64,000 nucleotides of DNA from Paenacidovorax caeni (GCF_001298675.1 NZ_CYIG01000001.1:1-64000); one strand, 5' to 3'. Counted from the first letter of the stretch, positions 8,431 through 16,548 are shown. Translations and numbers: made by a program. Notes: generated by a model from the sequence alone, not told the origin.

Positions 8431-8462
8431 CAAAAAGCCCCGCAAGCATGGCTTGCGGGGCT
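8431..8462 (-). terminator. Rho-independent terminator of the porin gene
   Basis: A perfect 12-bp stem (8436-8447 with 8451-8462, AGCCCCGCAAGC and its complement) with a 3-base loop, followed on the minus strand by a run of five Ts (8432-8436 complement). It lies 74 bp downstream of the porin stop codon. Confidence 0.85.
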
Positions 8463-8535
8463 GACAAGGCTGGACGCCCGCCCGGGCGGCTGGCTTCCCC
8501 ATCCGAAGGCTGAGGCCCGGCGGCGCCGGCTGGCC

Positions 8536-9564
8536 TTAGAAGTTGTGGCGCAGACCGATTTCGTAGCCGGTGAGGCTGTTGCCCACGCCAGGCGTCGGGC
8601 TCAGGGACGAGCCCAGCTTGCGCGCGGCCTTGTCGTCGTTGCTCAGGCGCGCCACGGCAGCGTAGAGTTCCGTGCGCTTGGACAACTGGTAGCCATAACC
8701 GATGGCGAAACGCTTGGAATCGTTGTTGTCCATCTTCTTGTCTTTGTACAAAGAGAAGGCGGCACGCAGCTCGCCAGGGCCCACGGGGGCCTTCACGCCG
8801 AAGCTGTACAGGTCCACGCGCTTGTCATTGCCGCGCTCGGAGGCGATCAACACCATGGGGGTGACCACGCCGAAGTCGTACGAGGCGCCCAAGTTGAAGT
8901 TCTTGTAGTCCACGGTGCTGGCAGCCGTGCCACCCTTGACGACGCCGTAGGCTGCGGCCACGTTCAGCGGACCATTGGCATAGCCCACGCGCAGGCCGAT
9001 CGTGCTGGAGAGGCTGGTGCTGCCGGCCTGCTCGCCGAAGCCGTAGGTCACCTGGCCGTACACGCCGCCGAGCTTGGGCAGCAGGTAGCTCACGCCGTTG
9101 GAGACGCGCTTGGGATTCGAGCCCTCGGGCGTGCCGGTGGCCGAGCCACTGATCAGGTTGTGGCCGTTGACAGCACCCATGCCGGTGTCGCCGAACGCAT
9201 GGAAGGTTTCCAGGTTCTGGTATGAGGGCGTCTTGTCACGGCCCAGGCGCACTTCGCCAAAGTTGCCCATTACGCTGACGGTGGAGCGGCGATCGAACTT
9301 AAAGCCAGAGCCACCGTCATCGACGTTCAGGCCACCTTCAAGCCAGAAGCCTGCCTTCAGACCGTTCCCCAGGTCTTCCACGCCACGAAAGCCCAGGCGG
9401 CTGCTGGAGTTGCCGCCGTTGGCCAGGCCGGAAACGCTCTTGTCGGTGGTGGAGATGTGGGCTACGGAAACGTCGGCCACGCCGAAAAGGGTCACGTTAG
9501 AGCTTTGGGCCGAAGCGCCTGCGGCGGTGGCCAGTGCGGCCAGGGCAAGAAGGGTTCGTTTCAT
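8536..9564 (-). CDS. Gram-negative trimeric porin (Omp32-like)
   Basis: An outer-membrane general diffusion porin of 342 residues. A signal peptide (MKRTLLALAALATAAGASAQ, cleavage after AQ) precedes SSNVTLFGVADVSV, the typical first beta-strand of Burkholderiales porins. Further signatures are SSRLGFRGVEDLGNGLKA, LGRDKTPSY and a C-terminal strand ending in GLRHNF, with the final Phe used for BAM recognition. The ATG at 9564 is preferred to an in-frame TTG three codons upstream because it begins the signal peptide directly. It is a single-gene unit with its own terminator, divergent from panD over a 202-bp gap. Confidence 0.93.
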   Translation of the reverse strand: MKRTLLALAALATAAGASAQSSNVTLFGVADVSVAHISTTDKSVSGLANGGNSSSRLGFRGVEDLGNGLKAGFWLEGGLNVDDGGSGFKFDRRSTVSVMGNFGEVRLGRDKTPSYQNLETFHAFGDTGMGAVNGHNLISGSATGTPEGSNPKRVSNGVSYLLPKLGGVYGQVTYGFGEQAGSTSLSSTIGLRVGYANGPLNVAAAYGVVKGGTAASTVDYKNFNLGASYDFGVVTPMVLIASERGNDKRVDLYSFGVKAPVGPGELRAAFSLYKDKKMDNNDSKRFAIGYGYQLSKRTELYAAVARLSNDDKAARKLGSSLSPTPGVGNSLTGYEIGLRHNF

Positions 9565-9766
9565 GGTGTTCAACTGTGGTTATGTGAATGGGAAAAGCCC
9601 GAGGGCTGCGTGCATTACACGAACCACCTGTGAAACCCTCGTGAAAACCCGTAGTACTGCGTCACATTGGCGGAAAAACCACAACCGTGCCGACAGCCCT
9701 GTCGGCCACGCGGCCCGGGGGGTTGTATAGACTCACGGGTTTTCATCCGTATTCCCCCTGCGCCCC

Positions 9767-10147
9767 ATGCTCCGCACCCTGCTCAAATCCAAGATCCACC
9801 GCGTCAAGACGACGCACTGCGAGCTGCACTACGAGGGCTCGTGCGCCATTGACGAGGATCTGCTCGACGCGGCCAACATCTGCGAGAACGAGCAGGTGCA
9901 CATCTGGAACGTGGACAACGGCGAGCGCTTTGTCACCTACGCCATCAAAGGCCAGCGCGGCAGCGGCATGATCTCGGTGAACGGCTCTGCCGCCCGCCGC
10001 GCCTGCGTGGGCGACCTGCTCATCATCGCAGCCTTCGCCCAGGTGCCTGAGAAGGACGTACTCACCCACCAGCCCCAGTTGGTGTTCGTGGACAGTGCCA
10101 ACCGCCAGGTGGAACTGCGCCACCACGTGCCCACACAACAGCTCTGA
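9767..10147 (+). CDS. panD: Aspartate 1-decarboxylase
   Basis: PanD converts aspartate to beta-alanine for pantothenate and coenzyme A synthesis. The 126-residue proenzyme [16 protein letters not shown]... contains the self-cleavage site Gly24-Ser25 in HYEGSCAID; cleavage yields the pyruvoyl group on Ser25. The [17 protein letters not shown] and [12 protein letters not shown] blocks are the usual family landmarks, and length is normal. The short GC-rich stretch before it contains GGTTGTATAGACT, a possible -10 region. It is followed after 21 bp by the isomerase gene on the same strand. Confidence 0.95.
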   Translation: MLRTLLKSKIHRVKTTHCELHYEGSCAIDEDLLDAANICENEQVHIWNVDNGERFVTYAIKGQRGSGMISVNGSAARRACVGDLLIIAAFAQVPEKDVLTHQPQLVFVDSANRQVELRHHVPTQQL

Positions 10148-10168
10148 CCCCGTTACCGAAAGCCCCCC

Positions 10169-10528
10169 ATGCCCCACCTCACCGTCGAATACACCGACAA
10201 CCTGGCTGGCCTGCCCGGCCAGCAGCTGCTGGCTGAACTCAATGCCGTGGTCTGCGGCCACACCACAGTGCAGGATGAAGCCGACGTCAAGGCCCGCCTC
10301 CTGCCGCTGTCCTGCTTCGAGATTGGCACCGCGCCGGCACAGCGCGGCTTCGTCCACGTGCAGTTGCGCCTGCTCTCGGGCCGCAGCGATGCGGTGAAGA
10401 AGGAGTTGTCGGACGCCATGGCCGCGGTGCTGCATCGCCTCACGCCACAGCCACCCGGCATGCTGGTGCAGCTCAGCGTCGAGATCGCCGACATGGACCG
10501 GGCCAGCTACTACAAGGGTCGCCTGTAA
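10169..10528 (+). CDS. 5-carboxymethyl-2-hydroxymuconate isomerase family protein
   Basis: A 119-residue member of the CHMI branch of the tautomerase superfamily. It begins MPHLTVEYTDNL, leaving Pro at the N-terminus after Met removal, the catalytic base of this fold. In homoprotocatechuate degradation CHMI isomerises 5-carboxymethyl-2-hydroxymuconate. None of the other hpa genes is in the window, so this copy may act on another substrate or be a stray paralogue. C-terminal LSVEIADMDRASYYKGRL matches the usual end of the family. Confidence 0.85.
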   Translation: MPHLTVEYTDNLAGLPGQQLLAELNAVVCGHTTVQDEADVKARLLPLSCFEIGTAPAQRGFVHVQLRLLSGRSDAVKKELSDAMAAVLHRLTPQPPGMLVQLSVEIADMDRASYYKGRL

Positions 10529-10596
10529 ACCCCGCGACCGTCCCACGCGCGCGCTGCGCGCAATGCCTGCGCCCGGCACGCACATGCCTGTGCGCG

Positions 10597-11181
10597 TTGG
10601 CACGGCCGACGCACAGCCCCGTACAGTTGCTGGTACTACAGCACCCTGCGGAAGTGCTGGAGGCCAAGGGCACGGCGCGCCTGCTGCACTTGTGCCTGCA
10701 GGGCAGCCGGCTGGAAGTGGGTGAACGGTTCGACCCCGTACAGTTGAAGGACTGGCTGCACGCGCCATGGCACGCGAACGATGTGCCGCGCCACAGCGTT
10801 CTGCTGTACCCGCCGACACCCCACGGTGGCCCTCTGGGCCTGGCAGCCAGCGCGCCTTGGCCGTGCCCTACGCCCGCACCGGGCGCGCTGCGGCTCGTCG
10901 TGCTTGATGGCACATGGCGTAAAAGCCGCAAGATGCTGTACGCCAACCCAGCGCTGCAAACGCTGCCGCGCTTGGCGTTGACGCACCTGCCGCCCTCGCG
11001 CTATGGCGCTCTGCGCAAGGCCCAGGCCGCACACCAGCGCAGCACCCTGGAAGCGACGGCCTGCGCGCTGGCACAGCTGGCCCCCGCCGATCCGGCTCCG
11101 CACGCACTGTGGCAAGCCTTTGAGGGCCTGCTGGCACAGCAGGCCGCACTGCGGCCAAGCTCGGCCCGAGATACCGCCTGA
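10597..11181 (+). CDS. DTW-domain tRNA-uridine aminocarboxypropyltransferase (start unresolved)
   Basis: DTW-domain enzymes transfer the 3-amino-3-carboxypropyl group of SAM to uridine in tRNA (acp3U). The visible frame has QHPAEVLEAKGTARLL, the DGTWRKS block that names the domain, and LTHLPPSRYGALRKAQ further on. The first usable start codon in frame is TTG 10597, but the same frame immediately upstream (10555-10596) encodes CAQCLRPARTCLCA, the conserved C-x2-C-x6-C-x-C zinc motif of the family. The real protein must therefore begin before 10555, where I find no ATG, GTG or TTG in frame. A sequence error, a frameshift, or an unusual start is implied. Confidence 0.85.
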   Translation: MARPTHSPVQLLVLQHPAEVLEAKGTARLLHLCLQGSRLEVGERFDPVQLKDWLHAPWHANDVPRHSVLLYPPTPHGGPLGLAASAPWPCPTPAPGALRLVVLDGTWRKSRKMLYANPALQTLPRLALTHLPPSRYGALRKAQAAHQRSTLEATACALAQLAPADPAPHALWQAFEGLLAQQAALRPSSARDTA

Positions 11182-11189
11182 TCGGTGCA

Positions 11190-11717
11190 TCAAGGCTTTT
11201 GCTGTAACCCGTTCAGCTCTTCTTCCAGCTTGCGCAGTTCGGCCTCCAGCGCCTTAATGCGTGCGTTGCAGGCTTCCTCGGCCTCTTCCATTTCCTGGGC
11301 AACCTCCTGCGCCTGCAGCCTGCCCACCACCGTGCGCCGCTGCTCGGCCAGCGTCTGGCGCTCGGCCAAGGCTGCGCGTTCGCGCGCGCACTGGGCGCGC
11401 TGCTCCTCCAGGTCGGCCTGCGCGTTGGCCAGGCCGCTGGTTTCGAGCGTGGCGCGGCGCTGCCAGCGTTCACCGAAAACCCCCTCCTTCTTCGCCGCAG
11501 GCGCGGGTGCAGGCGCGCGCTTGACGGGGGCGGAGGCAGGCACGGCGGGTCCCGTGGGGAGCTTGACCTCGATCTCCTCCCCCTGGCCCGGACAAGACGC
11601 ATCTTGGAAAGTGACCTTTCCATCAGGACCCAGGCATTTGTAGATGGCCCACACCGGCGTGGCCGGGAGCAGCATGGCGGTCGCCATAACGGCCATGGCC
11701 CATGTCATCTTGCGCAT
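11190..11717 (-). CDS. DUF4124-domain exported coiled-coil protein
   Basis: A 175-residue secreted protein. An N-terminal signal peptide (to about residue 24, ...ATPVWA) is followed by a DUF4124-type segment IYKCLGPDGKVTFQDASCPG, with its paired cysteines. Then come a Pro/Ala linker and a long charged coiled coil rich in Glu, Arg and Gln from about residue 85 to the end. DUF4124 is widespread in beta- and gammaproteobacteria and has no assigned function; a periplasmic location is likely. It converges on the DTW gene with 8 bp between stop codons. Confidence 0.85.
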   Translation of the reverse strand: MRKMTWAMAVMATAMLLPATPVWAIYKCLGPDGKVTFQDASCPGQGEEIEVKLPTGPAVPASAPVKRAPAPAPAAKKEGVFGERWQRRATLETSGLANAQADLEEQRAQCARERAALAERQTLAEQRRTVVGRLQAQEVAQEMEEAEEACNARIKALEAELRKLEEELNGLQQKP

Positions 11718-11819
11718 CGACTTCCTTTCCTGAGAGCGTCTTCAAGCTGATTGAAAGCACTCTGACAATGGCGCAGGCGATCCAAAGGCAACACTTTCAG
11801 CCAAGCCTTAGGCTGCCCA

Positions 11820-12467
11820 CTATTTCTTGATCGTGTCTGTCACTGACGTCGCGATCGTGATGACCACACCGCGCCCCAACTTGCTGCCAAACGAATCCGG
11901 CTGGGCTTGCTCCACGCCATCCAGCGGGCCAATACGATCCTCAAACACCTCTCGGATTTGCTCGCGATCCACATCCAGCAGCGACTGGTTGATTCGCAGA
12001 GACTTCTCACGGACGGAACCATCCTGTTGGACTTGGCGGTAAGTCACTTTGAAGTATGCAGACCGGGCATCCGCTTTGTCCGGCGTCAGCTTATCTTTCA
12101 CCGAAGTAATGTTGGCCCAGGCAATCGGTTTGGTGGGCTTTTTACTCTCAGAGTAGATCACGCCGTGGTCATCTAATACAAGTACGTAGCCCCGGCGCAC
12201 CAGCCCCAGCAGCAGCGAGACACTGAACCCCAGCAGCGGCAAACTTAGTAGCAGTATCAGCAATACCCCAGGCCACCGGGTGCCCGTCAGCTCATTGACC
12301 ACGCCACCCAGAATTATCAAGATGAACGGCAACACCGTGACCGACATCAATACAGTCACCAAGACGCTTGCAGTGCGGTAATCGGCATGCAGTCTCTTGC
12401 CCGCGCAGTGCTCGGGTCGAAACGGCCGAAGGCAAGGTGAGTCGGTGCCTGCGGTCGTCGGTGACAT
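11820..12467 (-). CDS. Membrane protein with PH-like C-terminal domain, function unknown
   Basis: I do not recognise a named family. The 215-residue protein has two hydrophobic helices (about residues 34-58 and 66-90) separated by a short loop with TGTRWPG. A soluble part follows, whose pattern (YVLVLDDHGVIYSESKK, PIAWANITSVKDK, REKSLRINQSLLDVD) resembles small bacterial PH-like domains that sit behind membrane helices. A C-terminal GRGVVITIATSVTDTIKK tail ends the protein. Base composition is less GC-rich than neighbouring housekeeping genes. It is divergent from the 12593 gene over a 125-bp gap. Confidence 0.6.
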   Translation of the reverse strand: MSPTTAGTDSPCLRPFRPEHCAGKRLHADYRTASVLVTVLMSVTVLPFILIILGGVVNELTGTRWPGVLLILLLSLPLLGFSVSLLLGLVRRGYVLVLDDHGVIYSESKKPTKPIAWANITSVKDKLTPDKADARSAYFKVTYRQVQQDGSVREKSLRINQSLLDVDREQIREVFEDRIGPLDGVEQAQPDSFGSKLGRGVVITIATSVTDTIKK

Positions 12468-12592
12468 GGTGGCTCTCTATACTGGGGCTTGAAAGTATGG
12501 CACGCGACGCGAACCCTGCGGCATGGGTTGCCGTTGAACTTCCATCGAGCTCTCGCAGATGTGCGAAATACCATCCAACATTGGGCCGTCTT

Positions 12593-12982
12593 ATGGCACG
12601 TAAACCATGGTTCTGGCTCCCCCGGCGGATGGCCGAACTCGACATCGTGACGGAGGCCACGGCAAATGTCACTCCACAGCCCCCGATGAGCAGCAAACGG
12701 ACAGCCGTCTACCTGCTGCTGCATTTCACATGGGCCATTCTCTTTGCCATCGGATCGGTGGCGTATCTGTCGGCCGCACCGTCGAACGCCGACATCAATG
12801 TCTGGAGTGTCCGGGTTCTTTCGCTAATGGCATTGGGACTGGCTGGGTCGCTGCTGATTCATCGGTTATGGTGGGGCCGAAAGCAGTGGGCTTCCGCTTG
12901 GTTCTGGCTCAGCTGGTGGGGGGTGCTCCTCGTAGGCATCCTGCTTGGCGTGTCCATCGCCCTTAAAGTGGTTCCTATTTGA
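12593..12982 (+). CDS. Small membrane protein, function unknown
   Basis: No family recognised. The frame is open from 12368, but the segment before 12593 looks non-coding and overlaps the divergent gene, so ATG 12593 (MARKPWFWLPRR, 129 residues) is taken; an internal ATG (MSSKRTAVYLLLHF) is also possible. Three hydrophobic helices are visible: YLLLHFTWAILFAIGSVAYL, WSVRVLSLMALGLAGSLLI and WFWLSWWGVLLVGILLGVSI. It sits between two other unknown genes and is followed after 22 bp by an exported protein, so they may be co-transcribed. Confidence 0.5.
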   Translation: MARKPWFWLPRRMAELDIVTEATANVTPQPPMSSKRTAVYLLLHFTWAILFAIGSVAYLSAAPSNADINVWSVRVLSLMALGLAGSLLIHRLWWGRKQWASAWFWLSWWGVLLVGILLGVSIALKVVPI

Positions 12983-13004
12983 AACCTCGTTCATCCCCTA
13001 CGCT

Positions 13005-13577
13005 ATGCCCCCGATCATTTCAAGAATCGTGTTGACGGCTTTTCTAACCGTCAGTTTCGTGACGCAAGCACAAACGCCCCAAGGTGCGCCTGCCCTTTCT
13101 CCCACCGCGATGCTGGTTCAGTCTATGGGTTTTGCCGCCGAGTTCAAGGCCCAGGTGCAGCGGATGCAGGCGCTACCCAATCACGCCGAAAAAACCGCCC
13201 CCCGCCTGCTGGCGCTTGAGAAAAAAATGATCAACCTGTCCGAGGTTGAGCTAGGTGGTGCCATTGCACGCGCCCTGGATACAAGTTTGTCGGCATCAGA
13301 CAGCATTCTTATCGCGGAGCATTACAACTCCAGTCTCGGCAAGAAGCTGGCCCGTCTCACCGAGCAGGCGCAGGCCGCTGCGGCCAAGGACAAAACCGCC
13401 TCGTTCACCGTCCATCTGGCCAACCTGCTGCAAACGCTGAGCCCTGACGAACGACGGGGGCTGGACACCTTTGCTGCCACGGGAGCAACAGACCGGCTGG
13501 TGAAGCTGCTGGACAGCGAGGCTTTTAACCAGGCTCTCCTGCGGGAACTCGAGGCCTTGCCGGTCGCCGCGCGGTAA
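13005..13577 (+). CDS. Exported protein of unknown function (weakly DUF2059-like)
   Basis: A 190-residue protein with a clear signal peptide (MPPIISRIVLTAFLTVSFVTQAQ), so periplasmic or secreted. The mature part is helical, with AEHYNSSLGKKLARLTEQAQ resembling the core of DUF2059 proteins; the match is weak. ATG 13005 is chosen because it begins the signal peptide; an upstream in-frame ATG at 12945 overlaps the preceding gene. It ends 118 bp before hrcA. No cofactor or catalytic motif is seen. Confidence 0.6.
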   Translation: MPPIISRIVLTAFLTVSFVTQAQTPQGAPALSPTAMLVQSMGFAAEFKAQVQRMQALPNHAEKTAPRLLALEKKMINLSEVELGGAIARALDTSLSASDSILIAEHYNSSLGKKLARLTEQAQAAAAKDKTASFTVHLANLLQTLSPDERRGLDTFAATGATDRLVKLLDSEAFNQALLRELEALPVAAR

Positions 13578-13695
13578 GAGCGCTTTCAAAACCCTCGATC
13601 AGTGCCGAACCTTCCAGAACCAATGCTCTGCGCATCTCGATTTCCTCAATACGGATCAGCGCCACACCATGGAACCACATCACTAAAATCATTGC

Positions 13696-14700
13696 ATGCT
13701 GGATGATCGCGCCAAATTGTTGCTCAAAGCGCTTGTGGAACGCTACATCGCCGATGGGCAGCCGGTTGGCTCTCGTACGTTGTCCAAGGCGTCGGGACTG
13801 GAACTGTCGCCCGCCACCATCCGCAATGTGATGGCGGACCTGGAGGACTTAGGGCTGATCGTCAGCCCCCATACCTCGGCCGGGCGTGTCCCAACGGCCC
13901 GGGGGTACCGGCTTTTCGTGGACACCATGCTGACCGTGCAGCGCAACCAGCTGGTCGCACCCGAACTGGCCCCCGAGCAACCCCAGAAAGTGATCGCCAA
14001 TGCGGCGCAACTGCTGTCGAATCTCTCGCAGTTCGTGGGCGTGGTCATGGCGCCCCGGCGCACGTCAGTCTTCCGGCACATTGAGTTCCTGCGGCTATCC
14101 GAACGACGCCTGCTGGTCATCATCGTCTCCCCCGAGGGTGACGTGCAGAACCGCGTCATCTTCACCGATGTGGACTACGCACCCGACCAACTGGTGGAAG
14201 CCGCCAACGTCCTGAACGCGCACTATGCCGGGCTGGCGATGGAGCAGGTGCGCGAGCGCCTCAAGACGGAGGTCGAACGCCTGCGCGGCGAAGTGGCGGC
14301 GCTCATGCAGGCCGCTGTCAGCGTGGGCTCCGAGGCCCTGTCGCAAGCGCAGGACGAGGTGGTGATCTCGGGTGAGCGCAACCTGCTGTCGGTGAGCGAT
14401 TTCGCGGGTGACATGCATAACCTGCGGCGCGCGTTCGACCTGTTCGAGCAAAAGACGCAGTTGCTGCGGCTGCTGGATGTGTCGAGCCAGGCTGAGGGCG
14501 TGCGCATTTTCATCGGCGGCGAAAGCCAGGTGGTTCCGTTCGAAGATCTCTCGGTCGTCAGCGCACCCTACGAGGTGGATGGCCAGGTCGTCGGCACGCT
14601 GGGCGTCATCGGGCCCACGCGCATGCCGTACGACCGGATGATCGAGATCGTCGACATCACCTCCAAGCTCGTCACCAATGCCCTGAGCCACAGGCGCTAG
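13696..14700 (+). CDS. hrcA: Heat-inducible transcription repressor HrcA
   Basis: HrcA represses chaperone operons by binding the CIRCE operator and is activated by GroEL. The 334-residue protein has an N-terminal winged helix (residues 1-75, with [28 protein letters not shown]-type features spread over 20-55), a GAF-like middle region ([31 protein letters not shown]) and a dimerisation insert. The C-terminal [21 protein letters not shown] block is strongly conserved. No CIRCE inverted repeat is seen in the 118 bp upstream, so autoregulation is not evident. The split tRNA-Ile gene begins 29 bp after the stop. Confidence 0.96.
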   Translation: MLDDRAKLLLKALVERYIADGQPVGSRTLSKASGLELSPATIRNVMADLEDLGLIVSPHTSAGRVPTARGYRLFVDTMLTVQRNQLVAPELAPEQPQKVIANAAQLLSNLSQFVGVVMAPRRTSVFRHIEFLRLSERRLLVIIVSPEGDVQNRVIFTDVDYAPDQLVEAANVLNAHYAGLAMEQVRERLKTEVERLRGEVAALMQAAVSVGSEALSQAQDEVVISGERNLLSVSDFAGDMHNLRRAFDLFEQKTQLLRLLDVSSQAEGVRIFIGGESQVVPFEDLSVVSAPYEVDGQVVGTLGVIGPTRMPYDRMIEIVDITSKLVTNALSHRR

Positions 14701-14704
14701 CACG

Positions 14705-14710
14705 TACAAT
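14705..14710 (+). promoter_or_regulatory. Possible -10 box of the split tRNA gene
   Basis: TACAAT lies 19 bases before the tRNA 5' end, in the short spacer after hrcA. A clear -35 element is not evident because that position falls in the end of hrcA. Confidence 0.4.
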
Positions 14711-14729
14711 CAGCGGTTCTGGTATGAAT

Positions 14730-15056
14730 GGGCCGTTAGCTCAGTTGGTTAGAGCAGAGGACTCATCAAAATGGTGACCATGGGGCGAGAGCCCCATCGG
14801 AAAACCGGGTGAACTCAAGGAACCCTACAGCGCAAGCCATGGCAACCTTGAGCCAAGCCCGCCGAAAGGCAGGTCGCAAGACCGGTAGGCGGGAAGGTGC
14901 AGAGACTAGGACGTGAGGAGCCCATCCGATAAGCGTCCCACGAGCGCCCGGCGCCCCAACAGTTCGGCTGTGGGCGATGAGATAGTCCGAGGAGCGGGGA
15001 AACCCGCACAAACTTGAATCCTTTGGTCGCTGGTTCGAGCCCAGCACGGCCTACCA
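14730..15056 (+). tRNA. tRNA-Ile(CAU), split by a group I intron
   Basis: Exons 14730-14766 and 15017-15056 join to a complete 77-nt tRNA. The acceptor GGGCCGT pairs with ACGGCCT, the D-arm is GCTC...GAGC, the anticodon stem GAGGA pairs with TCCTT around the loop CTCATAA, the T-arm is GCTGG-TTCGAGC-CCAGC, and CCA is encoded. The CAT anticodon in this body indicates the isoleucine isoacceptor whose C34 is converted to lysidine to read AUA; an elongator Met reading is less likely. The gene is interrupted directly after the third anticodon base (T36, 14766). A scanner expecting uninterrupted tRNAs would miss it. Confidence 0.9.
14767..15016 (+). ncRNA. Self-splicing group I intron (IC3-like) in tRNA-Ile
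   Basis: A 250-nt intron without an endonuclease gene. The 5' exon ends in U and the intron ends in G (15016), as group I splicing requires. The bases before the junction (TCAT) can pair with ATGGTGA just inside the intron as P1, with the splice-site U opposite G. The P7 strands GACTA (14904-14908) and TAGTC (14983-14987) sit in the characteristic contexts GCAGAGACTAGGACG and GAGATAGTCC. GAGCCAAGC matches the P4-P6/J region, and two GNRA-capped hairpins are visible (ATGGGGC-GAGA-GCCCCAT at 14780-14797; GCGGG-GAAA-CCCGC at 14993-15006). Layout and size recall the Azoarcus tRNA-Ile intron. Confidence 0.93.
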
Positions 15057-15097
15057 TTCATCCACCATCCGACGGCTGCAGTGGCCGCGCCTTTGTG

Positions 15098-15147
15098 GTC
15101 AAAAAGGGCTCCAGCCCTTGTGGGACAAGCGCTGGCAGCTATCAATT
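15098..15147. repeat. AGCGCT-family intergenic repeat, copy 2
   Basis: CTCCAGCCCTTGT...ACAAGCGCTGGCAGCTATCAA: imperfect arms around a GGG loop, between the split tRNA and the convergent YqaA-type gene. Confidence 0.75.
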
Positions 15148-15149
15148 TG

Positions 15150-15629
15150 CTACGCCGCCGCACCAGGCCACGCATACAGCAGCGCCGTCGTCATTACCAG
15201 ATAGCGCAGGAACTTCCCCACAGCCATGTAGGCCATGCAGGGCCAGAAGGGCAGCCTGAGCCAGCCGGCGACAGCGCACAGCGGATCGCCCACGATGGGC
15301 AGCCAGCTCAGCAGGCAGGCCCTGGGGCCGAAGCGGCGCAGCCAGGCCAGGGCACGCAGCTCCGTGGGATGCCCCGCGGCGCGGTCCACGGCCTTGTGCG
15401 TGCCCAGCCCCATCCACCAGCTCACGGCACCGCCCAGCGTGTTGCCCGCGGTGGCCACCAGAATGGCCGGCCAGAACAGCCCGGGGTTGAGCTTGATGAG
15501 CCCAAACACGGCGGGCTCGGAACCCAGCGGCAGCAGCGTGGCCGAAATGAACGACACCACGAACACCGTGCTCAGTCCGAATTGCGGCAGGGCCAGCCAG
15601 TGCAGCAGTTGGTGCATCCACAGTTCCAT
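15150..15629 (-). CDS. YqaA-type SNARE-associated (DedA-like) membrane protein
   Basis: An inner-membrane protein of 159 residues related to YqaA of the DedA/VTT superfamily. The conserved pattern is visible as SFISATLLPLGSEPAVFGLI, ATAGNTLGGAVSWWMGLG, an amphipathic segment, then LLSWLPIVGDPLCAVAGWLRLPFW and a final helix. Relatives in the superfamily flip or translocate lipids, but YqaA itself has no firm role. The proposed start, MELWMHQLLHW, is followed at once by the first helix. The gene points at the split tRNA with an AGCGCT repeat in between. Confidence 0.85.
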   Translation of the reverse strand: MELWMHQLLHWLALPQFGLSTVFVVSFISATLLPLGSEPAVFGLIKLNPGLFWPAILVATAGNTLGGAVSWWMGLGTHKAVDRAAGHPTELRALAWLRRFGPRACLLSWLPIVGDPLCAVAGWLRLPFWPCMAYMAVGKFLRYLVMTTALLYAWPGAAA

Positions 15630-15707
15630 GGGGCGCGAGTGTAGAGGTGCGGCGGCGTTTCTTCTTGTATGGTGCGCACTGGCATCTCAACACACAGGAG
15701 GCAAACC

Positions 15708-16448
15708 ATGCGCAATCCCCCCTTTGTCACCCGGGCCCTGCCGCGCGCCGCAGCCGCCATGCTGGCGCTGGCCTTGGCGGGCTGCGCGACGCGCGGGGTC
15801 GAGGCGCCCGATCTGGTGCCACTCGCCGCCGTAGCGCCGGGAGTACAGCAGGACATGCGCTACCACGGGGCTGACAACTTCATGGGCCGCCCCGTGGCCG
15901 GCTACGCGGCGCCCACCTGCTGGCTCTCGCGGCCCGCTGCGCAGGCCTTGCGATCCGCGCAGCAGGAGCTGGAGCCCCTGGGGCTGCGGCTCAAGGTATT
16001 CGACTGCTACCGCCCGCAGCAGGCCGTGGACGATTTCGTGCGCTGGGGCAACGATCTGGCCGACCAGCGCACCAAGCCCAGCTACTACCCGTGCGTGCCC
16101 AAGGAGGCGCTGTTCCAGCGCGGCTACATCGCCGCGCGGTCGGGGCACAGCCGAGGCAGCACGGTGGACTTGACGCTGGTGGTCACCGACGGTCTGCGCG
16201 CGCGCCAGGTGCTGTTCGGCCCCTTGGCCGATGGCGCCGAGGTCGACATGGGTACGCCGTTCGACCTGTTCGACGCGCACTCACACACCGAAGACGCCGA
16301 CCAGTCCCCCGATGTGCAGCGCAACCGCCGCTGGCTGCGCGCCCTGATGGAGCGCCATGGCTGGCGCAATCTGCCCGAGGAGTGGTGGCACTTCACGCTG
16401 CGCAACGAGCCCTACCCCGACCGCTATTTCGATCTGCCCGTGCGGTAA
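15708..16448 (+). CDS. VanX-family D-Ala-D-Ala dipeptidase, lipoprotein
   Basis: A zinc peptidase of family M15D that hydrolyses D-alanyl-D-alanine. The 246-residue protein has a signal peptide with lipobox LALAGC (Cys26), so it is probably membrane-anchored in the periplasm. Catalytic residues are visible: R102 in FDCYRPQQAV, zinc ligands H147 and D154 in SGHSRGSTVDLTL, and E225/H228 in EEWWHFTLRN. The start is fixed by AGGAGG seven bases before ATG 15708. It resembles the chromosomal, housekeeping-type enzymes (DdpX/PcgL) that recycle peptidoglycan dipeptides; no other vancomycin resistance genes are present. Confidence 0.92.
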   Translation: MRNPPFVTRALPRAAAAMLALALAGCATRGVEAPDLVPLAAVAPGVQQDMRYHGADNFMGRPVAGYAAPTCWLSRPAAQALRSAQQELEPLGLRLKVFDCYRPQQAVDDFVRWGNDLADQRTKPSYYPCVPKEALFQRGYIAARSGHSRGSTVDLTLVVTDGLRARQVLFGPLADGAEVDMGTPFDLFDAHSHTEDADQSPDVQRNRRWLRALMERHGWRNLPEEWWHFTLRNEPYPDRYFDLPVR

Positions 16449-16548
16449 AGCGCCCGCGCGCGCGGCGCTGGCGGCCTGCGGCACGCCGATTTCGGTTGCT
16501 GAAATTTTGGGCAGGTACAATCCCGCCTCCCCTGCCTGCCTGCCCCAC

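Noticed and set aside
8192-8467. Small minus-strand frame between the DUF2165 and porin genes
   Set aside because: It runs through the perfect terminator hairpin of the porin and has no conserved feature.
13578-13695. Expected CIRCE operator before hrcA
   Set aside because: No TTAGCACTC-N9-GAGTGCTAA-like inverted repeat can be found in the spacer.
15708-16448. Vancomycin resistance cluster
   Set aside because: The VanX-like enzyme stands alone without vanH/A/R/S; lipoprotein form and context fit peptidoglycan recycling.
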